Assembly (NCBI GenBank): GCA_022652815.1
Contig: JALCRR010000009.1
Span: forward strand, 1-59,404
DNA from: Oscillibacter sp.
Lineage (GTDB): Bacteria > Bacillota > Clostridia > Oscillospirales > Oscillospiraceae
Length of the DNA: 59,404 nt
Direction: 5' to 3'
The notes under the pieces were generated by a model, which saw only the letters and a program-made list of their open reading frames with translations, made no database searches and was not told the DNA's origin. Below, one piece after another: positions 49,741 to 58,982 of the stretch (the first letter of the stretch is position 1; every line of letters begins with the position of its first letter). Position numbers and translations under genes: made by a program.

Positions 49741-51639
49741 TTAATCACGAAAGAGCGTGCCGCCGGCTAGCTGTGTTTCTCTTACGACCACGGTTCGGAC
49801 TGCGTTGGCTGTCAACTCCCCGGGGAGATTCAGTTTGCCGTCCAGGGTGCCGTTGATGATTCCCGCCGTTACCAATGCGGCGATGGTTGCCTTCTGCGCT
49901 TCGGGAACAGCAGCGGCATCCGTGAACCGGTCGAGTACGGCGGTATCTACGGTTTCATTTGTGGCGGCGGCTAAGACGGTGCCGCCCCCCGCACTGGCAA
50001 TCTCTGCGGCGCTGGCACCGACCACAAGCGCGCTGCCTTCTGAGGTGAGCAAGAGTTGTGTCCCGTCCTCCGCTGCTCCCCAGAGCGTGAATTTCTTCGC
50101 GATGGCTGACGTAGTTCCTACGCTTTCTTCCTCACCAGAAACCGCCGAATCGGCCTTTACGGTGACCGTCAGAATGGTTTGATCGGACGCTTCTGCTGTG
50201 TTTTCGTTTTTGGTGAACGTGTTTCCACCAACAGTAATGAAGGTGCGGTGGTTGGCGAGGGCGAGGTCGATTTGGAAGCCTCCCGTACTGTCTTGGTCGA
50301 TGCTCGCAAAAACAGTGTTGCCGGCGTTGATTAGGTGCATTCCGTTGGGGGCAGCGGTTCCGCCTGAGACGTTGCTCTCGTTGCTGGCGCCGTCTATGAC
50401 GTATACCTCTTCGCCGGAGGCGTCCGTGCCCTTCTTCATGAAAACAATCTGGCCTGTATAGGTTGATCGCTTCAGGAGTTCTATGTCATTCTGATGCAAG
50501 GTGATCGTTTTTCCGTCAACGTTTATGGTTGCGTTCTTTGTGTCCAGTAGGCCGAGCCGCGTGGAGGTTGCCAGCGTGGTGACCCCGGTGGTTTGATCGA
50601 CGGAGAAGATGCCTGCCAGTTTACACGCATCAGCTGTCACAGTAATGCCTTCCTCCCGCGTCAGGGCGGCGTCATCCCCCACGGGAACAGCATTTTTGAG
50701 GAATCTTTCCTTGATTTCGTCATCCGTGAGCAGCTGGCCGACTGCACCATAGATCATCTGACCCATGTCCAGCGGGGTCTGGTGATCGGAGAGACTCGAC
50801 GGATCGGCGTGTTTCAGAATGGAGACAGCAACGGTGGTGTCCTGCCGGATGTCTACGTTTGCTTTCGTGATGCCGGTTTCTCTGTCCAGTGCCAGTGGGA
50901 TTTGCTCTTTTTCACAGGAGACGGCCATGACCTCGCCGTCTGCCAACTTGGCGGACAGCGTGACCTGTTTCGTTGTCACGGGAATCGTGATGGAGGTACA
51001 GTCCTTATTCAGCTGCGTGTTGCCGCCGTTGGCGTTGGAGCCGGAGCTGAACACGTTCACGGCTTGGTTGCCGAGAAGCTTCACCGTCACTTGATAGGTG
51101 GGGTCGCTGTCGCCGCTGGGTGCGGCGGTTCCGATGGTAACGGAGGTACAGGGAGTTATGTCGTCGGCTTCCACCGTCATTGTAAACCCGTCATCCGGGT
51201 AATGTTTCACATGCACTCCGGTGGGGGAGGTGAAGGACAAACCGTTCAGGAGGATCTCGCCTTGTGCAGCAATCGCGTAGGTGTGGTCGGGTGCTGTGAC
51301 GGTCAGGGTTCCGTTACCGGAGAACGTCAGATCACCCCAGCCCTGAATCCTCGAAGCAGTAACCGTGTTTCTCCCGTTCAGGACGATGGTTGCGCCTGCG
51401 GGTAGGCAAATTGCGGGGAGATCTGTATTTTCCAGCGCTGCATTGGTGAGTGTCAGGGTTTTTGTGGTATGATCCCAGCCCCAGCCGGTGCCGGAACGTG
51501 ATTCCGTTATTGAAATCTCTGTTTCGCCGACAATCAGGGGGAAGGCTGCCGATGCCCCTACGGTCATGACCGCGGTCACCGAGGCCAGCATGGCCAGCGC
51601 CATCACAAGGCTCAACAGTTTTTTCAGGGGATGTTTCAT
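49741..51639 (-). CDS. Secreted surface protein with C-terminal SLH-like motif (paralogue 2)
   Basis: The 632-residue protein starts at 51639 with the same leader as paralogue 1 (GGAGG and the same spacing). Its signal peptide begins MKHPLKKLLSLVMALAMLAS. The N-terminal WGWDHTTKTLTLTNAAL and GDLTFSGNGTLTVT match paralogue 1, as does PSGDSDPTYQVTVKLLG. The C-terminal FTDAAAVPEAQKATIAALVTAGIINGTLDGKLNL is the SLH-like motif. The central ~300 residues have little resemblance to the neighbour. The two genes are arranged in tandem with 269 bp between them; each has its own promoter. Confidence 0.75.
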   Translation of the reverse strand: MKHPLKKLLSLVMALAMLASVTAVMTVGASAAFPLIVGETEISITESRSGTGWGWDHTTKTLTLTNAALENTDLPAICLPAGATIVLNGRNTVTASRIQGWGDLTFSGNGTLTVTAPDHTYAIAAQGEILLNGLSFTSPTGVHVKHYPDDGFTMTVEADDITPCTSVTIGTAAPSGDSDPTYQVTVKLLGNQAVNVFSSGSNANGGNTQLNKDCTSITIPVTTKQVTLSAKLADGEVMAVSCEKEQIPLALDRETGITKANVDIRQDTTVAVSILKHADPSSLSDHQTPLDMGQMIYGAVGQLLTDDEIKERFLKNAVPVGDDAALTREEGITVTADACKLAGIFSVDQTTGVTTLATSTRLGLLDTKNATINVDGKTITLHQNDIELLKRSTYTGQIVFMKKGTDASGEEVYVIDGASNESNVSGGTAAPNGMHLINAGNTVFASIDQDSTGGFQIDLALANHRTFITVGGNTFTKNENTAEASDQTILTVTVKADSAVSGEEESVGTTSAIAKKFTLWGAAEDGTQLLLTSEGSALVVGASAAEIASAGGGTVLAAATNETVDTAVLDRFTDAAAVPEAQKATIAALVTAGIINGTLDGKLNLPGELTANAVRTVVVRETQLAGGTLFRD

Positions 51640-51684
51640 GTGAAATTCCTCCTTATTTGAATTGTGCGGGGGTTCCTTTCTTTC

Positions 51685-51713
51685 ATCATAATCGGCTGTC
51701 CCTGCAAAAGCAA
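51685..51713 (-). promoter_or_regulatory. Promoter of surface paralogue 2
   Basis: Minus strand TTGCTT (51708-51713), 17-nt spacer, TATGAT (51685-51690), 45 nt upstream of the start codon. Confidence 0.7.
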
Positions 51714-51885
51714 GCAAAAAAGACGGCCGATTTCCCCAACATTTGTGTCATTTTGCGGGTTTTCGCAAAAAGATACAGAAAAATTCTAAAATTTTGAAAG
51801 AGAAAATTGAATTTGTACCCACTTGTGTAACCGGCGTATGGTATTCTCAACGTGTAAAGTAGAAAAAACAGGAGGTTGCTGCAGA

Positions 51886-52299
51886 ATGCAGAAAACGCTT
51901 GGCAATGAGTTCCGCACCACAATGATTTGTGTGGATGCATTTGGCCCGGATCGATTCTCCGGGCGGATTTTTAACCCGTATCTGGACGGAGGCGAGGTGT
52001 TCACCTGCTTGATGCAGATGCTGCTGAAGATGGACACTCTGCTGGATCAGATGCGGTTTCCCCAGTCCTTCGCTGCCAGACGGGAATTTTCTCCCACGCA
52101 GCCCCAGCCGGTGGGCACGGAAAGTGCCGAGGGCGCAGCCGAGGGCAAGCTTGCAACCTTCGCCGTGCGGGTGATGTTCCGCCAGAACGCCAGCTGGCAG
52201 GGCAGTGTCCAATGGCTGGAGGGCGGCAGGGAAGAGAGCTTCCGCAGCGTGCTGGAGCTTTTATTCTTGATAAACAGCGCTCTGGATCCCCAAAAATGA
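51886..52299 (+). CDS. Conserved protein of unknown function before the adhesin gene
   Basis: The 137-residue protein starts at 51886 (GGAGG 10 nt upstream). It has no signal peptide and no membrane segment. FRTTMICVDAFGPDRFSGRIFNPYLDGGEVFTCLMQMLLKMDTLLDQM and VRVMFRQNASWQGSVQWLEGGREESFRSVLELLFLINSAL suggest a compact alpha/beta cytosolic protein with two helix-rich ends. The family is not recognised. It lies 75 nt before a c-di-GMP riboswitch and 196 nt before the adhesin, on the same strand, so it may share regulation with it. Confidence 0.7.
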   Translation: MQKTLGNEFRTTMICVDAFGPDRFSGRIFNPYLDGGEVFTCLMQMLLKMDTLLDQMRFPQSFAARREFSPTQPQPVGTESAEGAAEGKLATFAVRVMFRQNASWQGSVQWLEGGREESFRSVLELLFLINSALDPQK

Positions 52300-52374
52300 C
52301 ACAGCGTCGTCACGATGTGACAAAAAACAGCGTTCAATATTATTTAGAATATAAAGGTTGGAAAGAGAAACAGG

Positions 52375-52465
52375 AAATACCTGAAACGGCAAACCGGGGG
52401 AAACGCCGGGACGCAAAGCTGGGGGCCTAAAGCGGAAACGCTACGGCAGTCCGGTTGCCACGGAT
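52375..52465 (+). ncRNA. Cyclic-di-GMP-I (GEMM) riboswitch
   Basis: The conserved GEMM-I core is present in order: ACGGCAAACC, a P2 hairpin closed by a GAAA loop (52396-52411), GGGACGCAAAGC, GGGGGCCTAA, a P3 hairpin AGCG-GAAA-CGCT, ACGGCAG and CCGGTTGCC. It ends about 30 nt before the adhesin start codon, so it probably acts on ribosome access or an early terminator. No clear terminator hairpin is seen in the gap. Binding of c-di-GMP is established for the class; whether it turns this gene on or off is not visible. Confidence 0.92.
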
Positions 52466-52495
52466 TTCGGTCTCAACATGAAAGGAGAACGAAAC

Positions 52496-55400
52496 ATGGC
52501 AAACATTTTTGGCAAACACGAAGGAAAGAGCCGGTACACGTTCAAGCGCGCACTGTCCCTGTTCATGGCACTGGTCCTCTCTTTGGGTCTGGTGCAGGTC
52601 ACGGCATTCGCCACGGACGAAAGTTCCCAGCAGATTAAGCAGCAGGGGACAACGTCCTATTATGATAAGGACGGCAAGGCAGCAACCGCCGACAATTATG
52701 CGGTGTCCACGACGAAAACCATTGCGGGCACAGCCAAGGAAAATGTGTTTGACATCACCCTGCAGGTGACCACAACGCAGGATCTTCAGAAGCTGACCAT
52801 CTCTCCGGACGCAGCCGTGTGTCTGGTGATGGACGCCTCCGGCTCCATGGAGTGGAACGATTCCGGCAAGGACACGACGAATGCCGCAGAGATGCGCATT
52901 ACCAAGGCGAAGGCCGCTGCCCAGAACTTCCTGACGAGCTATGTCAAGGATGCGGGTCAGGCCAAGCGCATGGTTTCCGTTGTGGAATTTGGTTCTGACG
53001 CCAAGACGGTGCTGAACTGGACCGAAGCCAACACGGGCAAGAACGATACCGTGAATACCACCGTCTCCGGTGCCGTGGGCAGTCTGGAGTCTCACTTTGC
53101 GCTGCCTGACGGACACACGCAGACTGTCCAGACGGATTTTATCAAGGAAAGCAAAGGCAGCGATTGGACGAAGATATCCCCCACGTATGGTCGTTCTTAT
53201 TATCAGTGCAAAGTCTGTGGAATCACATCGTATGAAAAGTACAAACACAATCACTGCACGTATAAGGGTTGCACGGATCCGGATTGCTCAGAGGATGTCT
53301 TGTATTATCATACACATGACGTCCAGTCGGCGACCGATGTCGGCGGCACCAATATGGAAGGCGGCCTGATGCTGGCGCGCAATCTGGTTTCTTCCGGCCT
53401 TGCAAGCAACGGCGCCATCAACGGCATCAAGAGCGTCTATGTGATTCTCCTGACCGACGGTGTGCCCACGTACCATGTCGCAAATGCAAGTGCGGTTCAG
53501 AACGAGACGTCCTTCATCAGCGGTACGAAGGGCGGCGGTTACTTTAATACTCAGGAAGATGTAGCCAATATTCCCGCATTGGCTACAAGTATCAAGGATA
53601 ATGCCACACTGTATTCTCTGACCTACGGCATGTCTGAGACAGCCTCGGGAAATCAGCTCAATTGGAGCAACAGCATTAGCATTTATCATGACTATGCCTC
53701 TACAACGTATCAGAACATCAATACCTGGCTGACGGGTACCGTTGGGGTGAATCATAACTTCCCCTCCGCCTCCGGCAGCGATATTTCTACGAACCTCGGC
53801 TCCATCAGCACCATTATCACCAAAACGGCACAGGCTTGGATTGTCACAGATCCCATGTCCAGTGCGGTGGAGTTTGATCAGACGTACGATTCCAATATTT
53901 CCACCACCAACGCGGATTATGTGAAATACTTCAATCCCAGCACGAAGACGCTGTCTTGGTGCCTGCGGAATGATACCGTCTCGGGCTCCGGCACGATTTC
54001 CAATCCCTTTACCTATTCTATGACGTATCGCGTGCGTCTTTTGACGGAAGCCGCTGGTTTTAAAGCCGGGCAGGAATACGCCACCAATGGCGCCACGAGC
54101 TTGAAGTTCCTCATGCTGGAAGATGGCGAGGATCTGAGGAACTTCACCGGCGAAGAGGTGGAGAAGCGCCTGAAAACAGCTCCTTTTACGATTCCGACCG
54201 TTGAGGGCGCTCTGGGCTCCCTGACCTTTACCAAGACCGATCTTTCCGGTTCGGCCATCACCAGCAAATCTTCTACGCAGTATGCAAAATTTACGCTGAC
54301 GCCCACTTCCGAAACAGGCGGTCGTTCGATTACGACATCGGCAGATGCGAACGGCAACGTGACCTTTACCGACGTTCCCTCCGGCTTTGCGTATACGTTG
54401 AGCGAGGTTACGCCTCCCAGTGGTTATCAGGCAGCTGAGCAGACGCAGGCCATTCAGGTTTCCCACGGGAATTTGAGCGTGGGCTCTGGCGAGCTTCTGA
54501 CAAAGAAAGACAGCGCCTATGTGTGCAAGAACACTGCCGAACAGACGTACACCGATCTGTCCATTTCCAAGAGCTGGGTTGCTCCTGCCGGCACGCAGCT
54601 GCCTGCGAGCATTACCGTGATGCTCCAGCAGGACGGTGCCGATTACGCGACGCTGACCCTCAGCTCCACCGGAGCAACGGCTGCTGCCGTTGATGGTGTG
54701 GCGCTGCCGGATGGTTTTGCGGTGAACAAGAATGTTGACACCAGCAGCGATTCCGTCTGGGGTTATACGATTAAGAAGGTGCCCAACAACAAGGACGGCT
54801 TGTTGAGCACGACCCATGAGTATACCTTGAAAGAACAGACCCCCGATGGCTGGACCTCCAAGGGCGATGGAACGCTGCATCTGACGAACATCACCACCGC
54901 TACCACCGATATCACGGTCGCGAAGCAGTGGGTGAGCAACATTTCCGCATGGCCCGAAAACGGCATTACGGTGGAACTGAAGCATGACGGCGAGAGCTAC
55001 GCGCCCAAAAAGACGGTGACGCTCACAAGTCAGGCGTCCAGCGCCACGTTCGAGGATGTTCCTCTGACCTTCAACGGCGCATTGGTTAAGGACTTTTCTG
55101 TGGCAGAAGAAGCAAACGCTTCCATTTATCAGCAGGTTTCCGTGACCGGCAATGCCGCAGACGGCTTTGTCATCACCAACGCGGTGACGAATCAGCCGAT
55201 CTCTGTTTCCGGCACCAAGTCCTGGAAAGATGATTCTGCCGAATCCAGCCGTCCCACTGAGATCTATGTGGGTCTGTTCGACGGAACGGGCGCTGACGCA
55301 AAACTGATTTCCGGCCCCGTGGCGGTAGCCGCAAACGACGGTTGGGCATATGCGTTCACAAAGGATAATCATAACGCAGACCTGACCAAGTATACCATCG

Positions 55401-58400
55401 AGGAGTCCGGCGAGGGCGAGAACAAGCAGATTTCCTCTGTCACGGTTAACACCTATGTGGTACGCGAGGTGTCTGGCAAGACCTCTGCGACTCCGCTCAT
55501 GGAAAATGCCGTGGAAAATGGCTATAAGGTGCACTATTTGACGGGCAGCAATGATATTTCCAACGTCCGTACCGGCACCACCTCCGTTTCGGTTTCCAAG
55601 CAGTGGATCGACGTGGCAGGCGCTTCCCATAACGGCAGCGATGTAACCGCTCTGCTGTGGCAGAACGGAAACGAATACATGGTTGACGGCAAGCAGGCCT
55701 CTTTGACTGTGCCCGGATCCGGTGATTCCGTTTCCTTTGATGAGCTGCCGGCCTATGACAACGAGGGCGTGGCTTATCGGTACACCGTGACTGAGGAAAG
55801 ACCGGAATCTGTCAGCGATGCTTATACCCAGCTGGATATTAAGGCCGGTGCCGATCATTCCTTCGTCTTTACCAATAAGCTCAAGGATCCCGCCAACATT
55901 TCGATCTCCGGCACAAAGATCTGGCGGGAGGACGGTACGGTTACCCATGACGACGTCGTCGTCGGTCTTTATCAGCGTGTCGCCGGTTCCTCTGACGAAT
56001 GGGCCTTTACCGGCAAGACCGATACGATGACAAACGGCGATACCGCCTATTCCTTTGAAAACTGCCCCAAGTATCAGGAGGTTTCCGTTCCTGCTGAACC
56101 GGCTGAAGGCTCCTCCAGCGCAGATGAGGTTTCCGCAACCACCCAGATGGTGGAGCTGGAGTATCGCGTCTACGAGATGAACGGTGAAAGCCTCATTGAA
56201 GCGGGCGGAATGTCCGGCGACTATCAGGTTTCTTACAGCTCCGTGACGCATGACGCCGCCAACGGCACCTTTACGCAGGATATCACGAACACCATCACCG
56301 GAACGGTTTCTGTGACGGTGAATAAGACTTGGGTCGATACCGTGAATTCTGCAAACCGCAACGGCACCGTTACCCTGCACCGCTATTACAGTGTGACCGG
56401 GGAAGATGGCACCGTGTCTGAGGTCGAGGATCTGGCCTTTGCACAGGCGGAAGAGCAGACCCGCTCGGTTGTGAGCAGCACCAAGCAGGAGTGGTCCGGC
56501 CTTGCGCAGTACACGACAACCGGTACCGCTTATCGCTACGCAGTCACGGAGAGTACCTCCGGCTATAACTCCGAGATCAGCGCAGATCAGAATACCGGCA
56601 AGGACTTTGTATTCAACGTGACCAATACCCTGACCATGAGCACGACCGGGGTTCAGGTTACCAAGTTCTGGGTAGACGGCGGCGATACCGCCAACCGTCC
56701 GGCGAACATTACCGTGTATCTCTACCGCAACGGGGAAGCGACCCCGGTGGATACGAAGGTTGTTCCTGCAACGACGATCGGCAACAGCCAGACGATCCTT
56801 TTTGACAACCTGCCCACCATGAGCGGCGACCGCACGGTGGCATACACCTATACCATTGGCGAGAAAGCTCTGGATTCTGTTGAGGGCAAGAAGGATTACG
56901 CTCCCGCTGTGATTGATAATGCGAATTATACCATTACCAATCGTCTTGCAACGGGTACGGTTTCCATCGCTGTGACGAAGGTCTGGCAGGACCCCGTCGG
57001 CACCGAGCATCCCGATGTGACCTTCACCATTTCTGCTGCTGAAGGCACGATGGTGGGCGGAAAAGCCGTGGAAGCCAAGACCATGACGATTGGCTTTAGC
57101 GGGAATGCGGATGTTGTGACACCCGATGAGCCTGCCGTGCAGACCGACAGCACTTGGAATTTCAGCTTCACTGATATGCCCAAGTACAATGATAACGGCG
57201 TCGAGATCCTGTATACTGTGGAAGAGACTTCTGTGGAAGGCGGCAACTATACCCTAGCCTCCCACGATGGAAACATCTTCATCAATACCATCAACCAGCC
57301 CGCGACCGGAACCACCTTTAAGGTGACGAAGGTCTTTGCGAACATGGTTTCCGATGGTGTGGACGGCGCCGCTCCCGTAGCACCCGCATCGATCTACGTT
57401 CAGCTCTTTGCTGACGGCCAGCCCGTGGGCGATCCGGTGTCTGTGAATATTGTTGACAACATTGGCACCTATGATGGCTGGGTCGATCTGGACACCTACA
57501 CCTCCAACGGTCAGTATATCCAGTACACGGCCAAGGAAGTTCTCCCGGTTATGATTGACGGAAAGACCGATTATGTGGTTAAAAACGATGGTGATACGGT
57601 TTCCTATGACAACCGCAACTATCAGGTTTCCTATGGTACGGTAAATCGTGAGGGCGTTGATTATATGCAGACGATCACCAACACCTACGAAGTGCCGCAG
57701 ACCTATTACTATCAGCTTACCCGCGTTTATTCTCAGTACCGTAATGGCGTTCTTGTGAATGCCGAGACGGTGAGCAACTGGGTTTCCAATGCGACACAGG
57801 GCACTTATGCAGTTGATCCCACCAATTATCAGTCCTTTACCTACACGAAGGATCAGACCACCGTCCAGCATGGTTTCATCTCCGATGGCAGCAATACCAG
57901 CGTGGAGGTTCTGGAGCCCAACAACGATTCCTATAAGATTGTCCTGAATTACACCAATTCTCTGGCCAGCGGCGCAGAAGTCATTCATATCTATCAGACC
58001 TATGACCGCTATACCAACGCCACGACAGAAGATGCCCGCGTGGATCTGTCCTCCTCGTACAATGACGCCACTGCTACCGTCGGCACTTGGACGATCAACG
58101 ATACCACCGGCGTGGCAACCTTCGTCCCCGCAGTTGCTGACCGCACGGGATATACGTTCCAGCCTGAGATTTCTCAGGAAGAGGGCGGCGAAGTTGGATT
58201 TGGCGAAACCCAGACCTTTACCCTCTATTATGTAAAGACTGTGGATTCCACGCCTGCACCGGCTCCGATTCCTGACGTGCCGACCCCGGATCCCGGCGGA
58301 GATCCTGTCATCATCAATCCGGTGACACCTCCCACCGCCGACATCCCGGACATCACGCCTCCTCTGGCTGAGACGCCCGATGAAGTCGCGGATATCCCTG

Positions 58401-58543
58401 ATGAGGAGACTCCTCTGGCTGCAGCTCCCGCCAAGACCGGCGATTCCATGGGTCTGTGGATTGCTGCTTCCGGCATCTCCGGCATCGTCTTGCTGTGGTT
58501 CGCTCTGATCGGCAAAAAGCGCCGTGAGGATGACGCACAGTAA
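52496..58543 (+). CDS. Giant sortase-anchored VWA / Cna-B-repeat adhesin
   Basis: The 2015-residue protein starts at 52496 (GGAG 8 nt upstream); an ATG 18 nt earlier lacks a ribosome-binding site. A signal peptide (~residues 15-40, ALSLFMALVLSLGLVQVTAFA) is followed by a von Willebrand A domain with MIDAS motif VMDASGSME near residue 110. A Cys/His-rich insert (CKVCG..HNHC..CTDPDC, residues ~237-275) interrupts it. From ~570 to ~1830 at least nine Cna-B/SpaA-type beta domains start with xVxKxW strands (e.g. ISVSGTKSWKDDSAES). A Pro-rich spacer, sorting signal APAKTGDS near 1977, membrane helix and KKRRE tail end it. It is a pilin-tip or adhesin-like protein controlled by c-di-GMP. Confidence 0.93.
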   Translation: MANIFGKHEGKSRYTFKRALSLFMALVLSLGLVQVTAFATDESSQQIKQQGTTSYYDKDGKAATADNYAVSTTKTIAGTAKENVFDITLQVTTTQDLQKLTISPDAAVCLVMDASGSMEWNDSGKDTTNAAEMRITKAKAAAQNFLTSYVKDAGQAKRMVSVVEFGSDAKTVLNWTEANTGKNDTVNTTVSGAVGSLESHFALPDGHTQTVQTDFIKESKGSDWTKISPTYGRSYYQCKVCGITSYEKYKHNHCTYKGCTDPDCSEDVLYYHTHDVQSATDVGGTNMEGGLMLARNLVSSGLASNGAINGIKSVYVILLTDGVPTYHVANASAVQNETSFISGTKGGGYFNTQEDVANIPALATSIKDNATLYSLTYGMSETASGNQLNWSNSISIYHDYASTTYQNINTWLTGTVGVNHNFPSASGSDISTNLGSISTIITKTAQAWIVTDPMSSAVEFDQTYDSNISTTNADYVKYFNPSTKTLSWCLRNDTVSGSGTISNPFTYSMTYRVRLLTEAAGFKAGQEYATNGATSLKFLMLEDGEDLRNFTGEEVEKRLKTAPFTIPTVEGALGSLTFTKTDLSGSAITSKSSTQYAKFTLTPTSETGGRSITTSADANGNVTFTDVPSGFAYTLSEVTPPSGYQAAEQTQAIQVSHGNLSVGSGELLTKKDSAYVCKNTAEQTYTDLSISKSWVAPAGTQLPASITVMLQQDGADYATLTLSSTGATAAAVDGVALPDGFAVNKNVDTSSDSVWGYTIKKVPNNKDGLLSTTHEYTLKEQTPDGWTSKGDGTLHLTNITTATTDITVAKQWVSNISAWPENGITVELKHDGESYAPKKTVTLTSQASSATFEDVPLTFNGALVKDFSVAEEANASIYQQVSVTGNAADGFVITNAVTNQPISVSGTKSWKDDSAESSRPTEIYVGLFDGTGADAKLISGPVAVAANDGWAYAFTKDNHNADLTKYTIEESGEGENKQISSVTVNTYVVREVSGKTSATPLMENAVENGYKVHYLTGSNDISNVRTGTTSVSVSKQWIDVAGASHNGSDVTALLWQNGNEYMVDGKQASLTVPGSGDSVSFDELPAYDNEGVAYRYTVTEERPESVSDAYTQLDIKAGADHSFVFTNKLKDPANISISGTKIWREDGTVTHDDVVVGLYQRVAGSSDEWAFTGKTDTMTNGDTAYSFENCPKYQEVSVPAEPAEGSSSADEVSATTQMVELEYRVYEMNGESLIEAGGMSGDYQVSYSSVTHDAANGTFTQDITNTITGTVSVTVNKTWVDTVNSANRNGTVTLHRYYSVTGEDGTVSEVEDLAFAQAEEQTRSVVSSTKQEWSGLAQYTTTGTAYRYAVTESTSGYNSEISADQNTGKDFVFNVTNTLTMSTTGVQVTKFWVDGGDTANRPANITVYLYRNGEATPVDTKVVPATTIGNSQTILFDNLPTMSGDRTVAYTYTIGEKALDSVEGKKDYAPAVIDNANYTITNRLATGTVSIAVTKVWQDPVGTEHPDVTFTISAAEGTMVGGKAVEAKTMTIGFSGNADVVTPDEPAVQTDSTWNFSFTDMPKYNDNGVEILYTVEETSVEGGNYTLASHDGNIFINTINQPATGTTFKVTKVFANMVSDGVDGAAPVAPASIYVQLFADGQPVGDPVSVNIVDNIGTYDGWVDLDTYTSNGQYIQYTAKEVLPVMIDGKTDYVVKNDGDTVSYDNRNYQVSYGTVNREGVDYMQTITNTYEVPQTYYYQLTRVYSQYRNGVLVNAETVSNWVSNATQGTYAVDPTNYQSFTYTKDQTTVQHGFISDGSNTSVEVLEPNNDSYKIVLNYTNSLASGAEVIHIYQTYDRYTNATTEDARVDLSSSYNDATATVGTWTINDTTGVATFVPAVADRTGYTFQPEISQEEGGEVGFGETQTFTLYYVKTVDSTPAPAPIPDVPTPDPGGDPVIINPVTPPTADIPDITPPLAETPDEVADIPDEETPLAAAPAKTGDSMGLWIAASGISGIVLLWFALIGKKRREDDAQ

Positions 58544-58570
58544 AGTCGCGAGAACCCCGCATTGACTCCC

Positions 58571-58604
58571 AAGAAGGGCCGGCAACAGCCGGCCCTTCTT
58601 TCTA
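58571..58604 (+). terminator. Terminator of the adhesin gene
   Basis: A perfect 13-bp stem (AAGAAGGGCCGGC and its complement, loop AACA) is followed by TTTCT, 27 nt after the stop codon. Confidence 0.88.
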
Positions 58605-58982
58605 TATTTAATGAAGGGGAAGGGTGGCGGAATCCGTTGCGGGCACTGTATGAGTTAAAATATTACGGTTATGTTACAAAGGCCGCAAACCTCTTGCAAA
58701 ACATTTTGTCGTTTGATAAGATTCATCATGCAGAACAAAACGATTACGGTTTGCCTCCCGTCACAGATACGGGAACGGCTAGCCACGGTATGTGCGCCGG
58801 GAAAGAAACCGGAAACGTGGCGTTCTGACAAAAGATGGTGGTAATTTCCACCAAAATTTTAAAGGAGGAAAATCCATGGGGTGAATGCCCGTAAGAAAGT
58901 GTTGCGGCGAGCAGTCGGTGCAATACAGTTACGGCCCGAAGCCTGTCGGTTTTTCTCCGAATCTATGAAGGAGGATACCCTA
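58605..58982 (+). promoter_or_regulatory. Long leader of the SLH gene with promoter, hairpins and a two-codon ORF
   Basis: A promoter TTGCAA-N17-TAAGAT lies at 58694-58722. The transcript would carry several stems (CCCGT..ACGGG near 58760; GCCACG..CGTGGC enclosing CCGG..CCGG at about 58790-58823; GGTGG..CCACC near 58840). A perfect Shine-Dalgarno AAAGGAGG (58861-58868) then precedes ATG-GGG-TGA (58876-58884), with about 100 nt of further leader before the gene. It does not match a riboswitch class known to me. Confidence 0.5.

Noticed and set aside
53288-57010. 1240-codon open frame antisense to the adhesin
   Set aside because: It mirrors the Cna-B repeat gene, has no ribosome-binding site or recognisable domain, and arises from codon bias of the sense gene.
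58562-58828. 88-codon frame after the adhesin gene
   Set aside because: It covers the terminator and the leader of the SLH gene, lacks a ribosome-binding site and shows no domain.
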